From Tetraselmis striata (taxonomy: Eukaryota; Chlorophyta; Chlorodendrophyceae; Chlorodendrales; Chlorodendraceae), in assembly GCA_006384855.1 (NCBI GenBank), contig VCJN01002955.1, positions 286,501-350,500 of the forward strand: a stretch of DNA of 64,000 nucleotides, written 5' to 3'. The position numbers and the translations under genes were made by a program. Positions 33,552 to 42,326 of the stretch are shown piece by piece; the stretch's first letter is position 1, and the number at the start of each line of letters is the position of its first letter. Under the pieces are notes generated by a model. That model made no database searches. It had not been told where the DNA came from and saw nothing but the letters and a program-made list of their open reading frames with translations.

Positions 33552-34922
33552 ATGACATACGCGCCTTCGGACACGGGAAGCGCCGGCACCGACGCGGGGC
33601 TCGAGTTTCTCATGAACCCCAGCAAAACTCTCGGGAGAAACTCCGACGCCAACCCGTACCACCCACCCCTCGGCGTCCTCACGGAGGACCCGTTCAACGA
33701 GCGCGAGGGCGGCTCGGCGGAGGACGACGAGTCGTTCCAGGACGACGACGGTTCTGCGGAGGACTCCCGCGGGAACGAAGACGAAGACGACGACGACGAC
33801 GGCGACGGCGACGGCGACGGCGACGACGGGTCCGAGCAGGACAACGACTTCCCCGAGAGGCCGGACACGTCGTTCCCGCAGGAGTCCCCGCGTCGCAAGC
33901 CCCCTCCGAAACAACAACCACCGCCTCCGCCGCCACCGCGGCCATCCTTCGCCGGCGGGTACAAGATCCCCCCCGGGGCGACGGTTGAGGATATCAAGAG
34001 GGACCTCCTGTACCAGTTCGATCGCCTGGAGAAGAAGGGGTACAAGCTCCATCGCAGGTTCTCCATGGCCTCCAACGTCGACGACATGCGGCAGGAATAC
34101 GACCGTCTCCTCAAGGACAAGAAGATCGACGCCGCCGTCCGGTTCCAGCAGACTTGTCTCATGGGCATCGTCTCGGGCCTAGAGCTCATGAACAAGCGGT
34201 TCGACCCGTTCGACCTCAAGCTGGACGGCTGGAGCGATAACGTCCACGGGAAACTGAACGACTTCGACGACACGTTCGAGGAACTCGCGGTCAAGTACTC
34301 CAACGACAAACAGATGGCGCCCGAGCTCAAGCTGCTCCTCTCGGTGGTGGGCTCCGCGTTCATGTTCCACATCACCAAGAAGGTGTCGGACGTCATGCCT
34401 GGGATGGGCGAGATCTTCAACGAGAACCCCGACATCCAGCGCCAGGTCGCCGGCGCGGCGGCGAACATGATGAGCCGGGACGGCGCGGGCGGATCCGGTC
34501 TCGGCGGGATCGCAAACATGCTTTCCGGGATGTTTAACCAATTTCCCAGTGGTGGGGGAGGCCCGCCCGCCCCGACGAACCCCGCGCAGCATCAGCCCAT
34601 GCGGGGCCCGCATGGCGCGCAGCAACGCGCGCAATACCCGCCGCCGTCGCCGCCCGCCCCGCAAACGCGGCAAGCTCCGCAAGCTCCGCAACCGCGGCAA
34701 CCGCAGCAAACGCGGCAAACTCCGCAAACGCAGCAAGCGCCGCAAGCGCGCTCGTCCGCCGCCGACGTTCTCAACTTCATGCGAACCACCAACCAGAGCG
34801 CGCTTCTCTCCGAGGACAACGTCGAAATCATATCGCAGAGCGATACCTCCGAGATATCCGAAGTCGTGAGTCTCAGCGGCCGGAAACCGCGGGGAAAGAA
34901 GCGAACCACGCTCGACCTGTGA
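33552..34922 (+). CDS. DUF5767-like virion protein
   Basis: 456 residues from ATG 33552; the frame upstream has only a TTG. The N-terminal ~110 residues are very acidic (EDEDDDDDGDGDGDGDDG) with Pro-rich PPPKQQPPPPPPP. The folded core (about 125-300) includes DIKRDLLYQFDRLEKKGYKLHRRFSM, a signature I associate with DUF5767, and FMFHITKKVSDVMPGM. The C-terminus is Gln/Pro-rich (QTRQAPQAPQPRQPQQTRQ), then ends ISQSDTSEISEVVSLSG and a basic RKPRGKKRT. The family is limited to giant viruses and is probably structural or packaging-related. The name is from memory. Confidence 0.7.
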   Translation: MTYAPSDTGSAGTDAGLEFLMNPSKTLGRNSDANPYHPPLGVLTEDPFNEREGGSAEDDESFQDDDGSAEDSRGNEDEDDDDDGDGDGDGDDGSEQDNDFPERPDTSFPQESPRRKPPPKQQPPPPPPPRPSFAGGYKIPPGATVEDIKRDLLYQFDRLEKKGYKLHRRFSMASNVDDMRQEYDRLLKDKKIDAAVRFQQTCLMGIVSGLELMNKRFDPFDLKLDGWSDNVHGKLNDFDDTFEELAVKYSNDKQMAPELKLLLSVVGSAFMFHITKKVSDVMPGMGEIFNENPDIQRQVAGAAANMMSRDGAGGSGLGGIANMLSGMFNQFPSGGGGPPAPTNPAQHQPMRGPHGAQQRAQYPPPSPPAPQTRQAPQAPQPRQPQQTRQTPQTQQAPQARSSAADVLNFMRTTNQSALLSEDNVEIISQSDTSEISEVVSLSGRKPRGKKRTTLDL

Positions 34923-34936
34923 GCCACACTGCAGGT

Positions 34937-37075
34937 TTACGTAATCCTCTGAACACGCGAGGGGTCCACCGACTTGGTATCGTCCTCCTGGGCCGGAAGC
35001 CCCACCTCCTTCTGCAAACCCACGACGAAGGGGTTAGTCCGCAGGTATTCCATAACGCCATCGTCGATCCTGTCGTCGTAGGGAAGCTGTGACGTCTCGC
35101 CGCTGGCCTCGCCGTACCCCGCGGCGTTGTACGAGTAGTGGCGGTCGCCGCCCTCGACCCGGCTGGTCTGCAGCCCGATGTCGGGCCGCCTGTGCTCCCC
35201 GACGAGTTCCTGGGATACGCCCTTGTCGGCCCCCACGCCGTTGAACAGGCGCCCCCGGTTCACGTCGTCCTTGACGGTCCGCACCGTCTCGTTGTAAAGA
35301 ACCTCGTACGACACGGGTTTCTTGTACTCGCCCCCCGCGGCGCCCTGTCGGGCGACGTGCCCGACCTCACGGTTCGTCAGCTCGGGCTGGGACTCGCGCT
35401 CGGCGGCGTGTCGCGCCCCGTACCCGCCCGACGGCATCGAGTCGCCGGCGCCCCCCGTGTAAGACGTGTGGGAAAGCTCCCTCTTCGTGATGAAGGCCTC
35501 CGGGGCGCCGCTGGTGTTGTATCCGCCGGGCACCGCGTTGGTTCCCACGCCGTCGATCCGCGACGCGTGGGTGGTCTCGCGGGTGGTCGACCTCGGGGCG
35601 TCGTAGTTGTACGCCTGGCCCCGCGACTCGGCGGTCGACACGTTCACGCGGTTGAACTCGGGTCCCAGGTGTTCGCGCACGGTGAACCGGGAGTCCGGGT
35701 CGAACGCGTTGGCGTACGCGTGCCCCTGGTTCCCGCCGAAGTTGCCCGGCCGGTCGTCGTGGATCATCGTCTCCCGGAGCGTGGTCCGGGCCCTGTCGGT
35801 GAGGTCGAACGCGGGACCCTGCCCCGGGATCTGGACCGACATATTGCTGTACAAGCGCTTCGAATCCTGAAGCTCCTCCCTGCCGGACACGCGCAGACCG
35901 TTCATACGCAGCGGGTCCGCGGGCGCGCTCCCCACGACGCGCGCGGGGTTGCCGAAATAGTTCTCGGCCGAGGCGCCCGTCACGCGCTCGTTCGGAAGAG
36001 CGCGATCGAGCGAAAAAAGTGCGTTCGGGTCACGCCCCTGTCCCGACAGGCTCACCGATCCCGCGTGCCGCATCTCCGCGGGCGTCACGCGCCCCCGCAT
36101 CTGGTACTCGGGCCGCGCCGGCGTCGGCTCGTTCACCTCCGCGCCCGCCGCCCCCATGTACTCTCGCGTCGTCTGCGGTCCGCGACGGAAACTGTGCTCC
36201 GTGTTCGGGCGGACCGTCCGCGCCTGGACGGGGCCCGCCGTCGCCACCATCCCGCGGTCGCTTATGTCGAACAGAGTATCCTGCTTGTTCTTCGCGAACG
36301 CCGGATCCAGAGCCCGCTGCTCGGGAGCCGCTCCGGGGATCACGCGCCCCTCCAGCTGCGGCTTCTGATTCGACAGCGGCCGAAGCTCGTCCACCGTCTT
36401 CGGAAGCAGGTACTCGCGGTCCTGCGGCTGCGTGAACCCGCCCGTGGGAACCGCCGTGTACCCCTGGCCGACCCCGGGGCCCACGCGCACCTGCTCGAAC
36501 GGGAGCGAGTTGTTCTGGGCCAGGGGAACGTCCGCGCGACTCTGGAAAGCAGTCGTCGTACTGGGAAACCCCGCGTAATACGCGGCCCCCATAGCGGGGT
36601 TGAAAAATGATTCCACCTCACGCTTCGGCATGCTGTTGCCCACGCCGGGGGCGCCCGTGTGGTCCTCCAGCTTGGACTCGTTCATCCGATTGCTCGAATA
36701 CTGTGTCAGCTTGGACCCGTAGAACGGCTGCTCGTTCAGGTGGCGAAAGTCGTCCGGCGTGAACTCCCGGTCCGCGAGGTCGCTGAATACCGGCTCGGTG
36801 ATCGAGAACTCGTCGTGGGACAACCGCCGCGAGTTGGCGTCGATGACGCCCGAGTCCACCGGGTACCGCGCGGCGCGCGCCATCCTCTGCGCGTTTCGCC
36901 ACTCCTCATCCTTGACGTCCGAAAACGTCAGCCCGGTCTCGTACCCCTGGTAGTCCGATAGCTCGCCCCTCCGAAAGTCCCGGCTCTTCACCGGGACGGG
37001 GTCTGGAGTAAGCGCCTTCCGTTTCGAAAATATTGTCCCCAGGCCGACCAGGGCCAAAATCGCGTATGCCTCCAT
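34937..37075 (-). CDS. DUF5899-like conserved virus protein, 712 aa
   Basis: 712 residues from ATG 37073-37075 (MEAYAILALVGLG); upstream in-frame sequence passes through a microsatellite and is not coding-like. A short N-terminal hydrophobic segment (about residues 3-14) is followed by a soluble, Asn/Arg/Gly-rich protein with many repeated short phrases such as TTRETTHAS, REVGHVARQG and RTVKDDVNRG. I recall this architecture as DUF5899, a widely conserved algal/mimivirus-type family, probably a virion membrane or core protein. Its stop lies 14 bp from the stop of the convergent DUF5767 gene, and the two structural genes probably form a unit. Confidence 0.7.
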   Translation of the reverse strand: MEAYAILALVGLGTIFSKRKALTPDPVPVKSRDFRRGELSDYQGYETGLTFSDVKDEEWRNAQRMARAARYPVDSGVIDANSRRLSHDEFSITEPVFSDLADREFTPDDFRHLNEQPFYGSKLTQYSSNRMNESKLEDHTGAPGVGNSMPKREVESFFNPAMGAAYYAGFPSTTTAFQSRADVPLAQNNSLPFEQVRVGPGVGQGYTAVPTGGFTQPQDREYLLPKTVDELRPLSNQKPQLEGRVIPGAAPEQRALDPAFAKNKQDTLFDISDRGMVATAGPVQARTVRPNTEHSFRRGPQTTREYMGAAGAEVNEPTPARPEYQMRGRVTPAEMRHAGSVSLSGQGRDPNALFSLDRALPNERVTGASAENYFGNPARVVGSAPADPLRMNGLRVSGREELQDSKRLYSNMSVQIPGQGPAFDLTDRARTTLRETMIHDDRPGNFGGNQGHAYANAFDPDSRFTVREHLGPEFNRVNVSTAESRGQAYNYDAPRSTTRETTHASRIDGVGTNAVPGGYNTSGAPEAFITKRELSHTSYTGGAGDSMPSGGYGARHAAERESQPELTNREVGHVARQGAAGGEYKKPVSYEVLYNETVRTVKDDVNRGRLFNGVGADKGVSQELVGEHRRPDIGLQTSRVEGGDRHYSYNAAGYGEASGETSQLPYDDRIDDGVMEYLRTNPFVVGLQKEVGLPAQEDDTKSVDPSRVQRIT

Positions 37076-37165
37076 TTTGTTGTTGAAACATTTTTTGTGG
37101 TCGCCTTCACGGCACCCATGTCGCGGCAGGGGTGCCGTGCCACACCGATTCGCATCGCCTCGCAG

Positions 37166-37215
37166 CGTGGCGTGGCGTGGCGTGGCGTGGCGTGGCGTGG
37201 CGTGGCGTGGCGTGG
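37166..37215. repeat. Pentanucleotide microsatellite (CGTGG)10
   Basis: Ten perfect CGTGG units lie in the 202-bp divergent gap between the DUF5899 gene and the patatin gene. It is the same unit and strand sense as the array at 8461-8505. It lies within the region expected to hold both promoters. Confidence 0.95.
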
Positions 37216-37277
37216 CGAAAATCGCGCAAACACCCGCCCCCCGATTTTCGCTCGAAACATGAGAGAGGGAGACACAG

Positions 37278-38198
37278 ATGTACACGAACCTTGTCTTCTC
37301 CGGCGGGGGACTCGCGTGCCTTGCGTCATTCGCGTGCGCCAACGCCCTCAAACACAGACTCCGGAACGTGACCACGGTCGTCGGCACATCCGCGGGGGCG
37401 CTCGTCGCCGCCCTCGTCGCCATGGAGGCCGACGAAGCGCAGGTGTATACGCAGATCGTTCGCGTACTGGGCGAAACGAAACCCATCAACCACGCCAAAT
37501 TCACAAATATCTTCGAGACGTTCGGAAGCATCAACAGCGAGGCCGTCACCAGGCCGCTCATTACCGCGGTGTTCATGCAGGCCTACAACATGACCGAAAT
37601 ATGCAAGGGTCGCGAACCTACCACCCGCCCGCCCACCTTCAAGGACTTCGCAATCGTAACCGGGAAAAACCTTGTCGTGTGCGCTGTCAACGTAACCCAG
37701 GGGAAACCGGTCTTCTTCAGCGTTGACACCCACCCCGACCAGGACATCGTCCAGGCCATAACCGCGTCGTGCTCGGTCCCGATCCTCCTGTCGCCCGTCA
37801 AGATCGACGGCGACCTCTACGTCGACGCCGGGATCACCGACAACCTCCCGCTCGCAGCTCTCGACCACAGCGTCGCGCTGCCGCACCAGACGCTCGCGAT
37901 CGACACGTACCTGCCCAACCACGCCCCGAACCAGATCACGGACCTATTCTCCTACTTTCGCGCGACGCTGCTCACCGTCGTAAACGAGGCCAACGACAGG
38001 AACCAGTTCCGGTTCGAGTGCGACAGAATTGAGATGGACTGCGGGGGTAAACAGGCGCTCCACATCGACAGTCTACTAGGGACCGTTGACCAGGCCGCCC
38101 TCGACCGGCTTTACACCACCGGGATACAGGCCGCCAAAGCGTTCGATCGGGAATCGTTTCCCGCGGTCCAAAAAACAAGTGATCCAAAACACAAATGA
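37278..38198 (+). CDS. Patatin-like phospholipase
   Basis: 306 residues from ATG 37278. The oxyanion loop FSGGGLACL (about 7-15), nucleophile elbow GTSAG (Ser38) and the catalytic Asp in VDAGITDNLP (about 182) form the Ser-Asp dyad of patatins. These enzymes release fatty acids from membrane lipids. The length is that of the bare catalytic domain. In viruses such enzymes could help in membrane escape, lysis or lipid signalling; which one cannot be told. The stop overlaps the next start (ATGA), indicating tight coupling to the small membrane protein gene. Confidence 0.92.
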   Translation: MYTNLVFSGGGLACLASFACANALKHRLRNVTTVVGTSAGALVAALVAMEADEAQVYTQIVRVLGETKPINHAKFTNIFETFGSINSEAVTRPLITAVFMQAYNMTEICKGREPTTRPPTFKDFAIVTGKNLVVCAVNVTQGKPVFFSVDTHPDQDIVQAITASCSVPILLSPVKIDGDLYVDAGITDNLPLAALDHSVALPHQTLAIDTYLPNHAPNQITDLFSYFRATLLTVVNEANDRNQFRFECDRIEMDCGGKQALHIDSLLGTVDQAALDRLYTTGIQAAKAFDRESFPAVQKTSDPKHK

Positions 38199-38602
38199 AA
38201 ACCCTTATCATGCTCCTCATGTTTATATCCGCGTTCCTGATAATATCCGGAATCCACGACCAGAGACTGGAGTCCGCCAACAGGAAGAAAAAAATCGTTT
38301 ACAGGTACATCCCGCGATCCGCGCTGGACGAACAATACTACGGAACCCAGGCGTCCGCCCACTTCCAGGGCATGTTCACCGAGCGCAAATCGCCGTGGAT
38401 GGGGGCCAGTACGCCCGAGGAAGAAGGGAAACAATCGTTCGACTTCGACCGCAGGGTCCACGCCAACCCGGTCAATGTGGGAGACCGCCGGGTACTGGGA
38501 GGCGGCGCCGGAGGGGGAGCAGGAGGAGGCACCGATTCCGATTCCGATTACGATTACGACTCCGAACACGTTTCTGATTCGGACTCTGACTCGGACTCGT
38601 AA
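38195..38602 (+). CDS. Small membrane-anchored virion-type protein with acidic tail
   Basis: 135 residues. The N-terminus (MKTLIMLLMFISAFLIISG) is a signal anchor. The block IVYRYIPRSALDEQYYG and MFTERKSPWMG resembles a short conserved segment that I recall in small virion membrane proteins of algal giant viruses. The tail is GGGAGGGAGGG and then DSDSDYDYDSEHVSDSDSDSDS. The last 49 bases overlap the convergent gene, where the complementary strand codes for ESESESESET. Confidence 0.6.
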   Translation: MKTLIMLLMFISAFLIISGIHDQRLESANRKKKIVYRYIPRSALDEQYYGTQASAHFQGMFTERKSPWMGASTPEEEGKQSFDFDRRVHANPVNVGDRRVLGGGAGGGAGGGTDSDSDYDYDSEHVSDSDSDSDS

Positions 38603-39024
38603 GCGGACTCGTAAGCGGACTCGTAGGAGGAATCGGATTGGGGATCGGATTCTGAATCCTCGGTCGGCCCGGTCGGCCCGGTCGGCCCGGTCGGCCCGGT
38701 CGGCGCGTTGGTCCCAGTGGTCCCAGTGGGACCAGCGGGACCAGGTGGCTCCAGGAACAGTTCCTCGCCGTCGCACTGGCCCGTCAAGTACCCCAACAGG
38801 CTCGCGTAGTACAGCGCCACGTACATCTGTATCATAACACCGCTCGGATCGGTCGCCGGGGTGCGCCGGGGGAGTGCACGGAGGTTCTCGTGACAATAAA
38901 CGCACCTCGCCAGCTTCGCGTCGCACGACGCGCACACCACGCTCCGCCCTCTGCACGCCGGGTTCGCGCACGCCCGCGTCCTGCGGACCCGTTCGATCCC
39001 GTCGTAGCACACAACACACTCCAT
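38554..39024 (-). CDS. RING-like zinc finger protein with collagen-like GPT tract
   Basis: 156 residues from ATG 39022-39024. The first ~55 residues carry a RING-like cysteine array: CVVC, CANPAC, CASC and CVYC, consistent with a C4C4-type or degenerate RING finger and hence a possible E3 ubiquitin-ligase or scaffold role. A short hydrophobic segment follows (MYVALYYASLLGYLTG). Then comes a collagen-like tract of GPTGPTGPT encoded by GGTCGGCCC repeats, and a Ser/Glu-rich tail (YESAYESAYESESESE). It is unusual to see RING and collagen-like parts in one small protein. Confidence 0.65.
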   Translation of the reverse strand: MECVVCYDGIERVRRTRACANPACRGRSVVCASCDAKLARCVYCHENLRALPRRTPATDPSGVMIQMYVALYYASLLGYLTGQCDGEELFLEPPGPAGPTGTTGTNAPTGPTGPTGPTGPTEDSESDPQSDSSYESAYESAYESESESESETCSES

Positions 39025-39101
39025 TCGGCCGATCCCTACTTGCCCTCCGGGGCCAGAAAATGCATTTGTCTTCTGACACAACAAGAAAGAACGCGCGACC
39101 G

Positions 39102-40133
39102 ATGACGGAACCCGAATTCTACGCCTCCGACATGACTGTCGAACACGTCTACGACTTCTCCGCCTCCGACCAAAAAACCGGGTCGCCCGCGGTCGCGCAC
39201 GCCCCCGCCATCGCCGACCAGTGGCAGTTCAGGGCGTTCAGCATTCGCGACTGCTGGAAACGGTGGGGCGTCCGCGGCGAGGGGACCAGGGTCGCGGTCA
39301 TAGACTCGGGCGTGCGCGCGACGCACGTGGACCTGCGCGCGTGCGTAAAAGGCAATCACAACTACGCGCACGACGGGTGCCCGCTATCCGAAGAGACCGA
39401 CCACGGCACGCACGTGTGCGGGATCATCGGGTCCGCGGACAACGGCGACCTCGTCACGGGCGTCGCGCCCGGGTGCGAAATCCACTCGTTCAAGGTGTTC
39501 GGAAAGAAAAAGTCGTGCATCGCAGCCAACATCCTCCGCGCGCTCAGGGACATCAAGAACCTGAAGTACGGGAGGTTCGACGTCGTAAACATGTCCATCG
39601 GATCGCCCCAACCCGAAAACAGCATCCGGCTCGAACTTCTCGAACTCGCGGCCATGGGCGTTATATGCGTCGCGGCCAGCGGCAACGGCGGGGACCACAA
39701 GTCGGAAAACGCCCCCAGGTTCGGGACCACGGATTTCCCCGCGGCATACAACTCCACCCTCTGCGTCGGCGCCACAAACAACACCAACCGGCGAACCCAG
39801 TTCAGTTCCACCGGGCCCCGGGTCCACATCATGGCGCCCGGAGAAAACATCCTCTCGTCGTGGCACACGTCCGACACCGCCATGGCCGCCTGCTCGGGAA
39901 CATCCATGGCGACACCGTTCGTATCCGGCGTCGTAGCGCTCCTCGTTAGCTACTGCTTGAAACATACACTGAGGAAACCCGCCCTCGACGAGGTGCTGTA
40001 CTGCCTCGCCGCGTCCGCGAAAAACATGGAAACCGCCGGGTTCGACAACTTTACAGGGTTCGGGCTCGTGGACCCGTCCGGCGCCATCCAGAAATATATC
40101 GAATTAAACGACCGAAAAAATCCTGGGGGGTAG
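39102..40133 (+). CDS. Subtilisin-like serine protease (S8)
   Basis: 343 residues from ATG 39102. The catalytic triad is complete and in order: Asp68 in VAVIDSGVRATH, His101 in DHGTHVCGIIGS, and Ser at about 268 in CSGTSMATPFVSG. The oxyanion Asn is in CVAASGNGG. There is no signal peptide and only a short N-terminal extension, so it looks like a mature, intracellular or virion-packaged enzyme. It could process structural proteins or host factors. The next gene is convergent with a 4-bp gap between stops. Confidence 0.93.
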   Translation: MTEPEFYASDMTVEHVYDFSASDQKTGSPAVAHAPAIADQWQFRAFSIRDCWKRWGVRGEGTRVAVIDSGVRATHVDLRACVKGNHNYAHDGCPLSEETDHGTHVCGIIGSADNGDLVTGVAPGCEIHSFKVFGKKKSCIAANILRALRDIKNLKYGRFDVVNMSIGSPQPENSIRLELLELAAMGVICVAASGNGGDHKSENAPRFGTTDFPAAYNSTLCVGATNNTNRRTQFSSTGPRVHIMAPGENILSSWHTSDTAMAACSGTSMATPFVSGVVALLVSYCLKHTLRKPALDEVLYCLAASAKNMETAGFDNFTGFGLVDPSGAIQKYIELNDRKNPGG

Positions 40134-40137
40134 AATT

Positions 40138-40797
40138 CTACGCAGCCAGGTACTTGTACGCGCTCTTCGCGGCGGCGTTCTCGGCGGCCTTCCTCGTGCT
40201 CCCGAACCCTATTCCCAGAATGTTATCCCGCCCCGTCTTCGCGACCGCCCTGAACTCGCCGCCACCGTCATTCCTGGTCACCACGAACTCCGGACCGGGG
40301 CGCCCCGTCCGCGCGAAGTGCTTCACCAGCTTGTCCTTGTACTCCAACTCGTCGGACAGGAGCTCCGCGATGTTAACGTACTTCTCGTAGACGCCCACCA
40401 CCCACCTCTCGGCCTCCGCGTACCCGGCCTCCAGAAACACCACCGCAACCAGGGCTTCGAATGTGTCCTCCATCACGTCCGGGTGCGTTCGCTTGGACTC
40501 CGACCCCGAACCCATCCGCATGTACGCATCCAGGCCGAGACTCTTGCCGATCTCGGCCATGACCTGACCGCACACCAGGCGGTTCCTCCGCTTCGTAAGA
40601 ACGCCCTCCGAACTGTCGAAGTACCGCTGGTATATGTACTTCGTCATAACCAGGTCCACGACCGAGTCCCCCAGAAACTCCAGCCGCTCGTTGTTTTCCC
40701 GGTGCGAACCCGAACGGTGGACGAACGCCTTTTTCAAAACCTCCGGCGACACGCGCGGCAGACCCAAGCGTCGAATGGTATCCTGCGTAATATCCAT
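40138..40797 (-). CDS. Ribonuclease III
   Basis: 219 residues from ATG 40795-40797, the typical length for a bacterial-type RNase III. The signature NERLEFLGDSVVDLV lies at about 36-50, with the second metal-binding cluster in DVMEDTFEALVAV (about 108-120). A double-stranded RNA-binding domain is at the C-terminus (ending RKAAENAAAKSAYKYL). It cuts dsRNA. In algal viruses RNase III may process viral transcripts or counter host dsRNA defence. Together with the XRN homologue it suggests that this virus shapes RNA metabolism. Confidence 0.93.
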   Translation of the reverse strand: MDITQDTIRRLGLPRVSPEVLKKAFVHRSGSHRENNERLEFLGDSVVDLVMTKYIYQRYFDSSEGVLTKRRNRLVCGQVMAEIGKSLGLDAYMRMGSGSESKRTHPDVMEDTFEALVAVVFLEAGYAEAERWVVGVYEKYVNIAELLSDELEYKDKLVKHFARTGRPGPEFVVTRNDGGGEFRAVAKTGRDNILGIGFGSTRKAAENAAAKSAYKYLAA

Positions 40798-41109
40798 TCT
40801 GAATACCACACGCTCCTTCCCCGGAAAAAAAACCGTATCGTATCCGTTTCAGTCTCCGTCTCCGTGCCCGTATCAATATCCGTATCGTGCGCACAAACGT
40901 GCTCGCGCAATCCCGATTTCAAAAACGTTCCCGCGGAATTCAAACGTTACCTCCTTGGAGTACACCGCGCCTCCTCCAACGCGCCGCGTATTTCAACCGC
41001 ACGCAACACGCCCCGCACGCAACACGCAACACGCAACACGCAACACGCAACACGCAACACGCCCCGCGCCCGCACCCGCACCCGCACCCGAACCCCTTCT
41101 CGCACCACC
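40798..41109. repeat. 312-bp gene-free gap with 7-bp and 6-bp tandem repeats
   Basis: There is no supported gene in this divergent gap. From about 41016 to 41060 runs an array of ACGCAAC heptamers (about six copies), and from about 41071 an array of CGCACC-type hexamers up to near the start codon of the kinase-like gene. The left part has imperfect TCCGT/TCCGTA repeats. Promoters for both flanking genes should lie here. Confidence 0.7.
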
Positions 41110-42318
41110 ATGGCGGAACCCCCACGCGTCGCCGCGCTGGCCCTCGAGATGTGCGCGTCCGGGGAGATGATGGAGATCCGCGAACCGCTCTACACGCTTA
41201 GCGAGGGGTCCCCGCCCGACAGCCCCCCGGATTCGGTCGTCAAAACGTCCTACTTCTTCCTGCGTAAGGCGGCGTTCCACCGGGTCCTGCCGGCGGTGCA
41301 GAAACGGACGAAGGAGGTACACGGAGGAGCACGCCTCGTGTTCGCCGGGCGAGCCGAGGACCTCGCCCTCGCCGTGCTATGCAAGACCCCGATCCCGCTG
41401 GAAGTGACCCACGCCATAATCTACGTCTCTCGATCCTACAACGACTACCGAATGGTCCGGCGGTCCGGCGACCTCTTCTTCAAGTTCTTCAGCTCGTGCG
41501 AGGAGGCCCACCGGGAGGCCACAATACACAAACACATGTTCAACACGTTCCCGGACAAGGTGGTCCCCTTCGTCGACCTCACACCCGCTCCCCAGATACT
41601 CCACAACGTCCCCAACTTCGCCTTCTCCGAGAACGAGTTCCCCCTTTGCCTCGTCACAAAGGCACCCCCGGAACCCTTTATTTTCCTCAGCGACATCACC
41701 GACTTCCACGAGGCCAGAGTAGCGGTCGCGAAGGTCAAGGACCTAATCGAGGGTCTGTACCGGGACCTCGGGTTCGTCCACGGCGACGTCCACGGCAAAA
41801 ACGTTATACTCGCGCGCGATGACTCGGTGCTTCTGCTAGACTTCGGCATGTCGGAGATTCATAACAAAGATCTATCCGAACGACTCAACGCAGAAGGGGA
41901 CTCCGCAGATGTCGCCTACAACAACTTCTCGGACAGGGACGTATTCCTCCACCTGATCAATGACAGGGACAACGAACGGAGGGTGTCCCGAGCGGAGTAC
42001 ATGCACCTTTACGACATCGGCAGAGCCATTCACCGAGGCGCGCCCAGGTTCGAGGCCAGGATGGCGCGCCACTTCCTCCCCGACGCCAAGGACGACCCCG
42101 CCGCTAAGCGAATCAAGGCCCCCGACTTCAGAAACCACTTCTTCGTCGCGCACAAAATGATCAACCTCAAATACGACAACCTCGCCACCAGGCGCCTTCG
42201 CTTCCTCGCGGACAAGACGAACTCCCATTCCCAGGTTCACGCACGTGCCCAGGCACCCTCCGACAAGCACAAGCACAAGCACAACCACGCCCGGGGGACG
42301 ACGGCCATCAGGGTGTAA
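41110..42318 (+). CDS. Protein kinase-like / aminoglycoside phosphotransferase-fold protein
   Basis: 402 residues from ATG 41110, just after the repeat array. The C-terminal part has the catalytic loop FVHGDVHGKNVIL (near residue 222) and the metal-binding LLLDFGMSE (near 240), typical of kinase-like folds of the BUD32/RIO/APH type rather than classical Ser/Thr kinases. A plausible nucleotide-binding lysine lies in the strand LFFKFFSSCEE, with EAHREATIHK after it (helix C Glu). No Gly-rich loop is clear. A KHKHKHNHA tail ends the protein. It could phosphorylate a protein or a small molecule. Confidence 0.75.
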   Translation: MAEPPRVAALALEMCASGEMMEIREPLYTLSEGSPPDSPPDSVVKTSYFFLRKAAFHRVLPAVQKRTKEVHGGARLVFAGRAEDLALAVLCKTPIPLEVTHAIIYVSRSYNDYRMVRRSGDLFFKFFSSCEEAHREATIHKHMFNTFPDKVVPFVDLTPAPQILHNVPNFAFSENEFPLCLVTKAPPEPFIFLSDITDFHEARVAVAKVKDLIEGLYRDLGFVHGDVHGKNVILARDDSVLLLDFGMSEIHNKDLSERLNAEGDSADVAYNNFSDRDVFLHLINDRDNERRVSRAEYMHLYDIGRAIHRGAPRFEARMARHFLPDAKDDPAAKRIKAPDFRNHFFVAHKMINLKYDNLATRRLRFLADKTNSHSQVHARAQAPSDKHKHKHNHARGTTAIRV

Positions 42319-42326
42319 TTTAGATT

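Noticed and set aside
35138-36610. 490-residue plus-strand open frame
   Set aside because: Antisense shadow of the DUF5899-like gene.
37076-37576. N-terminal extension of the DUF5899-like protein by 167 residues
   Set aside because: It runs through the CGTGG microsatellite and overlaps the divergent patatin gene. The family-like start is MEAYAIL at 37075.
40318-41109. Long upstream extension of the kinase-like gene at 41110
   Set aside because: It lies antisense to RNase III and then in simple repeats. The protein resemblance begins only after ATG 41110.
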